This document shows, one piece after another, positions 53,161 to 64,000 of a DNA stretch of 64,000 nucleotides; position 1 is the stretch's first letter, and each line of letters opens with the position of its first letter. The notes below the pieces were generated by a model, which was not told the origin of the DNA, did no database searches, and saw only the letters and a program-made list of their open reading frames with translations. The stretch covers positions 310,001 to 374,000 of the forward strand of contig JBAMDO010000019.1 of the NCBI GenBank assembly GCA_037074765.1, given 5' to 3'. The translations under genes were made by a program, and so were the position numbers. Source of the stretch: Mansonella perstans. Taxonomy: Eukaryota; Nematoda; Chromadorea; Rhabditida; Onchocercidae.

Positions 53161-56100
53161 ATGTTCCCGCTGAACGCTGCTACATTTGCAGCCGCCAATG
53201 CGGCTGCTACTACTTCTGGAGCAACACTTGGAACAGTAACAGCAATTGCTGGATGGCCAGGGTCAAACTCTAATTTACTGGACGCATCACAATGTCTGGT
53301 CACTACTACTGGTACTACAACAGCATCCAATTTCATCAACAGCAAGTAAGTTAAGATATTGTTGGCCCACATGTGTAAAAGAAAATATAAGAAAGGACTG
53401 AATAAAAATTTCAGATTTTATATCAAGTTTAAGTAATATTCAATAGTATTGCAAATGGTATAATTGCAGCATGAATAATATGATAGAGTCCAACGAAATT
53501 GGTTGAATGTCATTTTTCCAAAATCTGAAAGACGTATAAGACTGACAGCTAATAAGATATCCGATGGCAGATAGCATTGGCTGAGAGAGTGCGAGAAAGT
53601 GGAAATAAAATGAATCAAAATTAACTGGTTATTTTCAAAAAAGCTCAATAAACTAAGATAAATAGAAAATCACTGCTCTCTTTTAATAGATCATCGCAAT
53701 ATTGAACATTATATTGACATTTTAACATTTTCGTTCAATAAAGTCAATTCCATTCATTTTTGCAGTAAATTTAATTTACAACCGTTCTCGTCATTTCAAT
53801 GCTCTCAGATCAGACATGCTATCAAAAGTTTAATTCGAGTCTGTTTTAAGTCTGACCGAATTTTGTAATTCACGTTCCATACATATTTTTGAATAAATGA
53901 TACCAATTTTGTTTCGTGCTTTTGTAATGATAATGTTGCTAAGATGTTTATATTCCTCTCGATTTATAATCACGAGATTCATACTTGTGATTAAAGCGAA
54001 ACTAAATTGTAGACAAATAATTCATTAATTTTAAAAAAGAAAGGTAAATTTGTCTGGTTTTGAGAAATGTATCTAGACTTATCCCAAAATTTCTTACTCC
54101 TAATTTTCAACCTAATTGGTTATTTTATTTGAGATACAAAATCCATAGCATTGATGGATATTCACTTTCTTCCGTCAAATTACAGGCAATCATTTACTGA
54201 CCTTAAAGTCGAAATACATTTAACTCTTAAAATGATTTTTTTTTTATAGTTAAAGTTGCTTCATTAAGCACAAACAGGCTTTCCTTTTTTTAATATTGAG
54301 CACTAGACCATCTTTAGGCCTTGCGTTTTTTTCATATTATGACACTTATTTCAACTTCCAAAAAATTTTGTTTCTCCAGATGTGAAATATTAAAACCAGA
54401 AATAATCGATGGTACAGGAACAGGTAGCTGTCATAGCAATCCCTCATCATCTTGGATGGATCATTTACATTTGTTCGGCGGTGAGATTTCCCTTTTCAAC
54501 TTCTTATAAGATTCCAGAACTATTTAAAAGACCGGTAATGCTTTCATAATGATTTTCGATATTGCAACCAAGTACTGCATATCATACACTTTATTTGCCA
54601 TTGCTTAACTTGCAATTTTCATTGATGGAATTAGCAATTTCATCGATCACATTAGATGGGAGATATCCTTTTAATTGAACATACTGCATTTACAATTATT
54701 AATATCTTATATTGGTTCCGAATATTACCATCATCATTCAGGATATCATCAAGTCTCACCAGTATTTGATTCATCACATTCATCATGCACCACTTCCAAT
54801 CCAGTGTATGATCAGAACACATTTAACACACAGCAATCTTATTTTGCATCATCAGTTGCTCCGTTCGGGTTTGCTACCATTTCTTTATGAATTCAATTAT
54901 CACTGAACAAAAGCTCTTTATACAAATGATTTAATTCCGGAGTTATGAAACTTATGAGATTTTCCGAAATTCTTAAGATCATAATTCTTGTCACATTGTT
55001 TAGGTTTGAAATAATCAATGCACCAGTTGGTTCTGATCAAATAGATAAAAATTTGGAATTACCATTGGTACCCTCTTTATTACATTGTAATAAATCAGAA
55101 AATGAAGAGGATATTAACGATGGCAGTGTAATCAGGTATTTCTTGCTAACATCGTATCAGAAAAATATTAGTTTAATTTTAATTGGTTGTTTTAACATAT
55201 TCATGTTATGTTACAGCTTGTTACGCTTATTGAAAAAATGGCTAATATAAATAATGAAGAATAGATGGTTAGAAATGAGTAATGAAAACTTGAGCAGCAT
55301 TTGATATATTATTTCTGCAACAATCAATTATCACTTTGTTTTAGCAAAGGATTGAGTGAAGAAATTAGCGATGTTGTGAACGAAAATGAAACAGTTAATG
55401 AGGATGAAGGTGAGTCTTTGCTGTAAATTTGAATTTTGTAATTTTTATCTGGCAATTACATGCTATTGATATAACTATTTATGAGACGAAAAGATTTTTT
55501 GTAAACAAAAAAGTTTTTCGAAATTGTTTTGCTCTCTCTTCACAATTTTTTTAGAAGAGAGAGGAAAAAAGAAACGACGCAAACGGGTGCTATTCACAAA
55601 ATTGCAAATCTTTGAACTTGAAAGGAGATTTCGCATTCAGAGGTATCTTTCGGCACCTGAACGTGAACAGCTTGCTATGCAGATCCGATTAACACCTACA
55701 CAAGTGAAAATTTGGTTCCAGAATCACAGGTATCTATCAAATCAAATAATTATACTTAAAAGTAAAAGTTCCGTGTTCTAGCGGAATCATTTTGTGAATT
55801 ATGAATTTAATTTATTGCGTCGTTCTGCACTTTTCGATCCCTTCATTAATAAAAACAATATTTCACAACTTTTGAATTTAAATCAAAAAACACATTCGTA
55901 TACAGAATTCTAAATTTTCAAAAATTTCTCGTTTAGATACAAAACGAAGAAAACTTGTCAGGACAAGGAGCAGCTAAATGATAATTTGGTGCACCCAATG
56001 TCATCTATTAATTTCTCCCATTCAAAACGCATCCCAGTTCAAATGTTGGTGCATGATGGGAAACCATGTCCTACGGATTTTGTTACCAGCACTTACCCTC

Positions 56101-56210
56101 CGTCAAATACATTTCCGCTTCCATTCACATCAAATAGCAACTATTTCACATCCACGAATTCCATCATGCCCTCCAGTTCACATTATATGCAAAATGGGTG
56201 GACTTGGTAA
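53161..56210 (+). CDS. NK-2 class homeobox transcription factor
   Basis: Seven exons: 53161-53345, 54380-54480, 54742-54868, 55004-55135, 55345-55409, 55555-55729 and 55937-56210. Phases match throughout and the sum is 1059 bp, 352 codons plus stop. The N-terminus is Ala/Thr-rich ([16 protein letters not shown]), followed by Ser/His/Tyr-rich sequence and an acidic stretch before the homeodomain. The homeodomain (exons 6-7) begins [11 protein letters not shown], contains [20 protein letters not shown] and has recognition helix [19 protein letters not shown]. Tyr at position 54 is the NK-2 hallmark. After it comes the NK2-specific domain [15 protein letters not shown], and the protein ends in GWTW, like the aromatic C-termini of vertebrate Nkx2 proteins. 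It should bind CAAGTG-type sites. C. elegans has several members (CEH-22, CEH-24, CEH-27, CEH-28); I cannot choose among them. The exon 3 donor (GG then GTTTGC) is weak. Read-through would stop at 54889 before the homeodomain. Confidence 0.92.
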
Positions 56211-57406
56211 TCAGATCGAATTAAGAGAATTTTTAACATTAACTGCTAATTCTCCTTCTGGTAAGATTACTATAACTTTAGTTGACATAATTTCAATTAG
56301 AGAAAGAATTCTGGCTTTGTAAATTCTGGACTATGAATTGCAAATTCCACTCTAAAATATTTATGAAGCATTTATTTACAAATATTTATTTCGTGCCGTT
56401 TCATTTCAATAAATGTTACGACTGTAAGACCACAACTCATTCCTCATTTCACATATTTCTTGATTTTCTTACCCCAATGAATTAATGGTACTCAAACAAG
56501 ATGAATTCCTAAGTGCATTTAAATACTTTTCTTTTATCGGTTTGCTTTGAATTCACGAGGTTATAGTACGCGAGTAACAACGTACAATTCCTTGACAATT
56601 ATGAATGGTTCAAAATTTAAGAAGAATTTATGATCTTAGAATTTCTTGAAATAACAACAATAAGTTTTATGATCGCTTCTGCGTATTTGTTCCATTCTGG
56701 ACAGAATTTAGTCTTTACTTTAAAAATAATATAACGTACAAAAGCGACTATATTACTAGGCCAAATAACTGGGAGAACTAAGCTCAATTTCAATCTAATT
56801 GTAATTTAATTTTAAATCTGAACGAATAAAATTTTCTGGAAATTGCTTCGAATAAGTTTAAAATTATCTTTCTCACTGCTTTCAGTTTCATTGAAAATAC
56901 TTCCCACACTTTGTGACATCAAAGCTACGACAATCATTTGAAGTCATAGTTTAGAATTATAAGTACTGTTAGCATTGCTAGTATATGGGAGTGAAAATAC
57001 ATGATTTGTTATTTGTAGCTGCAAGTAATATCAGTATTAAAGTTATTGGCATTATTAGTACTACAGTATTAAGGGGATGCTTTTACAGCAAATCATCATT
57101 TGTGGTACGAAATTTCGCTATTTCCAATGTCGTATAGAGCAAATAGCTGGAAACACATTCTACAAGTAATCCTTTAAGTCATCAACTCGGAGTTTCGGCG
57201 TTGCAGTTGCATTTATTATTTCATATATACCATCTTTAATCCATACCATATATTTGAACAGTAAATACGCTCAATATATGATTGAAATGAAGAAATCATA
57301 GTTAACAAGTAGTTGAGTTATGGATTTCTTAAGCTTTCATTGCTTTCTGTTAAATGATTGCGATCTAGACAAGCTGTACATAGGCTACTTTTTCTTCTTG
57401 TTGATT
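56211..57406. other. Spacer
   Basis: About 1.2 kb downstream of the homeobox gene, including its 3' UTR. A plus-strand frame overlapping the last exon to 56322 is a shadow of it. Nothing else was seen. Confidence 0.6.
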
Positions 57407-57568
57407 TTATATTACTTCTTTTTTGGATTCGATATCGGAAATCATTTCAGCAAGTTGTGACTTGACCACTCTTCGTGATGCGCTACGCAATCCATTTTTT
57501 AAATCGCTTCGGCAAATTGTTTTCGCATTGTTTCGTCCTGTTTATCCAAGGAACTATTAGCAAACCAT
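57407..57568 (-). pseudogene. Coding-like segment with a frame break
   Basis: After an acceptor (TTTTTGCTTCAG at 57569) the frame reads WFANSSLDKQDETMRKQFAE and reaches a stop at 57499-57501. One base out of register, a second protein-like frame (LRSASRRVVKSQLAEMISDI) continues to a stop at 57407-57409. Both halves are hydrophilic and helix-like and would join smoothly if one base were missing from the T/A run between them. That suggests a frameshifted last exon, or an assembly error. Family unknown; it may belong with the fragments at 57.8 and 58.4 kb. Confidence 0.35.
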
Positions 57569-57778
57569 CTGAAGCAAAAATGCCACAAATCATCAATCAG
57601 ATTGCATAAAATGAGTAAAATAATTTACGAATTTCGCCAATATTGTGGTAAAAATAGAGAAATTTGAAATTAGCAAAAATTGACAAGTGTTTTTCCAACA
57701 ACTACATCATCGTGAAAACTAATGGACAGGGACAATTAATGACAATGAATATTGTTATCATTAATTACAAATTACTCC

Positions 57779-57990
57779 TATTGTAATCTTTTTTTGCTAA
57801 AATTATCTCTAAAAAAAAATTCAGAATAACTGAACGTTTCTTGTGCAATATTGTTGCTTCTCATATGCAAAAGTCTTACTATTTCAACTCCAGAAAGTGA
57901 CACTTTGGAGTCATGATTGATTTCATTCTTCGCGAAAGCTACTATCCGTTCAATTTCATCAATACACTTCTGTAGGAGTTGCGCACGAAT
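57779..57990 (-). other. Coding-like exon, unrecognised
   Basis: Open from an AAAAG acceptor-like site at 57991 to a stop at 57779. The first 50 residues look strongly coding: IRAQLLQKCIDEIERIVAFA, then a Lys/Asp/Ser segment and SLSGVEIVRLLHMRSNN. It is predicted helical. The exon probably ends at a weak GTTCAG donor around 57838. It lies on the same strand as the TWK-like fragment upstream and could be part of its cytoplasmic tail, but that is only position-based inference. Confidence 0.4.
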
Positions 57991-58332
57991 CTTTTAAAGA
58001 CTCTAAAATAAACAATAAGTTAGTTAGTAAACAAAATGTAATTTTACTTGCGTTTCTTGCCTAGAAAAAGTGAGTTAGAATGAGAATGAAAATAAAGTCG
58101 AAAAACTTCATTCAAATCTGATTTTTCGATAGCACTTTTTAGCTGGAGTAAAAGAATTGAAATAAAATGAAGAAAAATTTGCAAAGGTTTAATTGAGAAT
58201 TAGGCCAACCGTGATAAAAGTATAATTCAATTAATTTTTAAGTTATTTCCATTGGAAACTGCTCAGTAACTGATATCGGCCAATACAAGTCTACAAAATC
58301 AGTAACTAAATTTGGAGAATTCTGAAGTTTTT

Positions 58333-58511
58333 CTAAATATTAAAAATCAAATGTCTGCAATGAATCCTGCATGTTTTTATTGAAATAAAGAAAAAGAGAT
58401 GAGGTAGGATATCCCATTCAGGTTCATATAAGCGAAATAAAGCTGCTGAAAAACCAATCCAGAAGACAAGTGTTGCCAAGGCGATCGGAATCGAAAATAC
58501 ATTTTTGTTTA
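58333..58511 (-). pseudogene. TWK-type two-pore K+ channel fragment with destroyed filter
   Basis: A good acceptor (GTATTTCAG at 58512) opens a frame reading SIPIALATLVFWIGFSAALF then RLYEPEWDILPHLFFFISI. This matches the third membrane helix and second pore helix of nematode TWK channels: P-I start, A-x-LF, E-x-x-W-D, then an F-x-F-I-S-L element. The next residues should be STIGFGD; here the same frame gives KTCRIHCRH and stops at 58333. There is no GT donor at the join, and no TIGFGD was found in the next 400 bp in any frame. No first pore domain was found upstream. Most likely a decayed copy. A real gene with an unusual splice site cannot be ruled out. Confidence 0.5.
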
Positions 58512-59247
58512 CTGAAATACAGTGTTAACGACTTCTGATTCATTTGTTCATCTTTTCGAATTTGGAAGGTTTAAATTTTTTGAGATTCACAATTTCTGCT
58601 CCTTTACTGTATGAGTATACGAATTTCTGGAGCTAAATCAACTTCTTTCAAGGATAATGAATGAAGATCAAAAATGAACTGATAAGGAATTGATTAGTAT
58701 CAATTTTATTTAAAACATTTCAAAGTTCGAGATGCAAAATTTGAAGAGATTGATGAATTCCTGAATTTACTAACTAAAACACAAGAAATATCAAAAGTAG
58801 AAATGAGAAAATTACGAATTCAGAAAATTAGTTTTTAACAAGCAAAAGAAAATTAGTTTTCAACAACCAAAAATTAGTTTTTAACAATCATTAAATGTTT
58901 TAATTTTACCATCTAATTGGACCTTGTTAAATTTAATGTTAAAAAATACATTCTTAAAATCGAACAGTTTCATGCATTTTTAACGTTCAAATCATTAAAT
59001 TTAGCATCCGAAAAAGAAAATGAAATATAACATGTTCCTTGTTTTAAAGTGTGAAATATGTTTAGTCTCTTAAGGAATTAATTCTGCGAAAAATCCTTAG
59101 TTCAGTCAGAGTTCAACTAAAATCAATAAATCTGAATCACGTAACAGTTTTCTATAATCATATTACATCATATTACAGAAAACTTTCGGATGATTCAAAA
59201 TCATTGCAAACTAAAAGGAAATCTAAAATTATTTCTATAATATTTAC

Positions 59248-59367
59248 ATTTGGAATATTCTCGCAAATAAAGAAATCTGGAAAACGATCAGCATGAACAT
59301 ATTCTAACAAGTTACAAATTAACGCAAATTCTTGTGGAACTGATTCAGCAATGAAATATTTTACCAA
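59248..59367 (-). other. Coding-like 40-codon exon, unrecognised
   Basis: Flanked by an acceptor (GCTGTAGCAG) and a donor (CCAAAT then GTAAAT), exactly 40 codons, phase 0 at both ends. Sequence includes FIAESVPQEFALICNLLEYV and DRFPDFFICENIPN, with good amphipathic pattern. I do not recognise the family. It may be an exon of a minus-strand gene spanning 57.4-59.4 kb. Confidence 0.4.
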
Positions 59368-59399
59368 CTGCTACAGCAGCATAGATGATGGCATACCTC

Positions 59400-62183
59400 T
59401 AAGCAATACCTCTCACATTTACAGGTTTGTTTCAGATTTGCTTAAATAACTTCCAAACTTAAGTGTGATTCAACTTAAAATAAAATTTAATTTCGTTGAA
59501 TTCAAAATTATCTTTGACAAATTGCTGTTTCGTGGAGATTTTTAAAGCAGAATCACAGAAAAAGCAAGTGATACATTTGAAATCACAGTGAACTTTGGCT
59601 TAAACAGAAAGGTTGTGTTTGACGAAGACTTACAGCGAGACTGTCGAAACGCTGTTCTGGTTTTTATCATACTTCTTCTTTCAATCTTTATCAAAAATTT
59701 TGACAAATGTTTTAAATAAAAATCAATAAATTATTGCATTGTAATCCAATAATCAATTTTGAAATCTAGTATGCATGCTATAAACCCAATTTCTGTAATA
59801 ATAATAATCACAATAGAAACAAATGCAAGGGAGACGGTCAGGAAACGGAAAAAACATTGGCGATTCTAGATAGATAAATTTCAGAAGAATGAAATCTTTA
59901 AGAAAAAGATCTTTCTATTTTTTGCTAAGTCAGAAGACGTCTATTACTGGGAAAATCGTCCCAAAAAAGTGTTGAAAAAGTAGATAAAGTTTTTTCCTCA
60001 AGGATAAATATTTAATCTAATTTTTGATAGACGTATTTGCAATTAAAATATGTTTTCAATTCGAATTATAATAAAAATAAAAATATTATGATAAATATAT
60101 TTGTAATAAAACCTATGCAAATTTCTGGACTTAGGTAATATGTGCGAAATGGCTGAGACAATTTCAATTTTGGTTGATCTGAAAAAAGCAATGAAATGAG
60201 AGAGATTATTGCAGTTAAATTGGCGGAATTCATTGAAAGTTAATTGACACATTTTATATATATGACTTTATTATTAATCCTAATTATTCAAAACTAAGCA
60301 GCGGAAAAAAATTCAATTCAGTTTTAAATCACCTTTGAGAAAAATAATAGTTGTACTTCGTTGAGGAAAATTTAAAACATCAAATTCAATCAGTTGTCAA
60401 CTGCAGAAGAATAACCACTGTTGAAATTCTTTTGTCTGAATCATGAATTAACGTGAAGCTGCCAAGATATGATCAATCTTCGTTGTCAAATGAAAATTTT
60501 CAAAAAGATATACTGGCTCTGAGAAACTTTACAACTCACTAAACCTGTAAGTTACAGTAAAGCAACAATTTCGAAAACAATTAAACCCATCTTCCCAGTT
60601 CTTATAACATCTTTGCTCATTACTAGAGCTGTTGAAAAATGAAGAACTTCGACATTTGGAAATATCGACAAAAGGATTTTTTTAAAACCAGTTGGCAAAA
60701 TATAATAGTTAATTTCCCTAGGATATGTTGAAAAGGAGGAAAATAGAAATATTTTGCATTATTGTGAAAAAAAAATACAAATTTCCTAAGCTCAAATTTA
60801 ATAATCAATGAACCGAGAAGTGTATTAGCGAATTTTTAGCAGGCAAAATTTGGAATGCTTTAGAAATCCTTTTTTCTGCTAAATGCACCACGATAACCTG
60901 ATAATCCATATTAGTAAGTTATTCCGTAACTACTCAATAGATGCTATATAGCTATTGATATCTTGCAATCATTCTTATTTTTCCATGATAAGCCATAACA
61001 ATAATTACAAATAAAAAAGCAGCCCAGCATTGATATAAATCCAATTCTTTTCATTCAAAAAAACCCATTCGATGATAAAAAGATAAATAGCAGCTAAAAC
61101 TGTTCATTTATCACTGCATTTCCAATAAAGAAATAAAAGCATAGTTTGCTTACCAATAAGCATTCTTTGGAAATCTCAATTGTCATATTTCAATCATTTT
61201 TCGATCACTCATTTTATATTTCGCATAGTTTTATGAATTTTGAAGTGAAAGAAAAACATGAGGTATGATACATTTTATTTTTATGACAAGATAAAAATAA
61301 ATTTGTTAAACAAAACTGGAAAAATCTTACTGCATGACAAATAAAACATGTCGAATAAATAGAAAAGTGATCTAAAAAAAATGAAAAATCATACAACATT
61401 TCCGTAATATAATATATTGATGTGATTTTTATGCTTTTCTTTTTAAACCTTTCTAAACAATTCTTTCAATATCAGCGTAAGAATTTGTGCTACAAATGGT
61501 TATACCAACTGAAAAAGCTTCGCTATCACAGGAATCTTTGAAAGACTATTGATTAACTTCAATTCCACGATGAAATTCGCGAAATTGAAGAACAACAATG
61601 AGGCAGAAAATCAAGGAATGACTCGATTCCGTGATGAAATTCGCAGGAATCAAAGAGTCACAATGAGGCAGCATTCTCTTTAAATTTGAGTTCCGACAAC
61701 AAAAACCAAATATTATTTTAAATATTAATTCTCCTTTCTATTGCTTTCCTCGTAAATAATTTCATTGATTCCAAATGTATGTTACTTAATCTCTTGAGAT
61801 TTCTAAAGGATTTGGACACTCGGAACTTTCACGGCTTTTAGATGAATTTATTATATAAATAAATTCTAAAGCAACCGCTAATTCTTGAAAATATTTCCAA
61901 CTGTAAATATTTGTTTAAAAGTGTTTCTACTATTACAGGATTTATATAGAAAGTAATACAATTTAATCCAAAGAAGGCATACACAAAAATAAAGGATTAA
62001 ATTACGATTCCAAAGAATTTTTTAAACTCTTTAAAAATTCTTTTCACAATTCCGGTAAACATTTGCCAACCTCATATATACTGCACTTTTTAGATATTAA
62101 CTTAAGAATTTCCGCTAAAAGTAATAATTTTGTCAGAATCCCATTTCATTTATTTCAAATTAAAGTTCCGAGTGTAACTTATC
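59400..62183. other. Spacer
   Basis: No supported exon on either strand. Around 59545-59705 both strands are unusually open: a plus frame ends at 59717 and a minus frame is open across the same segment. Neither has recognisable similarity. A short tandem duplication is at 61549-61671. Confidence 0.45.
61549..61671. repeat. 64-bp direct duplication
   Basis: Two copies, each holding GATGAAATTCGC and ending CAATGAGGCAG, begin about 64 bp apart with scattered differences. Local duplication in non-coding DNA. Confidence 0.75.

Positions 62184-64000
<1,817 letters not shown>

Noticed and set aside
55978..56322. Plus-strand frame of 114 codons
   Set aside because: Out-of-register shadow over the last homeobox exon, whose own frame carries the NK2-specific domain.

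Overview
The window looks like nuclear DNA of a nematode, most likely a spirurid or filarial worm. It is very AT-rich. The genes are broken into 40-300 bp exons with GT-AG introns, there are long AT-rich spacers, and the recognisable proteins are animal ones, including a nematode-style EAG channel and an ODR-2-like Ly6 protein. No gene is a single open frame, so I rebuilt the genes exon by exon from splice sites, reading phase and family motifs.

Layout. (1) 1-4463, minus: a protein tyrosine phosphatase-like gene running off the left edge, whose catalytic Cys and general-acid Asp both appear to be replaced (predicted pseudophosphatase). (2) 4.5-14.0 kb: no recognisable gene. (3) 14021-15381, plus: a small secreted, probably GPI-anchored Ly6/ODR-2-type protein in three exons. 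(4) 16928-24803, minus: a complete EAG-type (KCNH) voltage-gated potassium channel in 20 exons, ortholog of C. elegans egl-2; the exons sum to an intact 931-codon frame. (5) 24.8-30.9 kb: no supported gene. (6) 30878-31687, minus: a small Cys-rich single-pass membrane protein (Shisa/STMC6-like), with a short unrecognised plus-strand gene at 32064. (7) About 34.5-37.0 kb: a degenerate AT-rich tandem repeat field. (8) 37621-46462, minus: a TECPR2-like gene with N-terminal WD40 repeats, a coiled/low-complexity middle and C-terminal tectonin repeats. (9) 46.5-53.1 kb: mostly empty spacer with one small possible gene. (10) 53161-56210, plus: an NK-2 class homeobox gene in seven exons with homeodomain and NK2-specific domain. 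(11) About 57.4-59.4 kb, minus: coding-like fragments, one resembling the second half of a two-pore potassium (TWK) channel with a destroyed selectivity filter, so probably decayed. (12) 62184-64000, minus: the C-terminal half of a zinc glutaminyl-peptide cyclotransferase, continuing off the right edge.

The genes are functionally unrelated (signalling, excitability, autophagy/trafficking, development, peptide modification) and show no operon-like spacing. I see no rRNA, tRNA, CRISPR array, intact transposon or bacterial insert. The most unusual items are the double-dead phosphatase, the TWK-like fragment without a filter, the 2.5 kb repeat field, the Cys-rich membrane protein, and a weak splice donor in the homeobox gene that, if skipped, would give a homeodomain-less protein.
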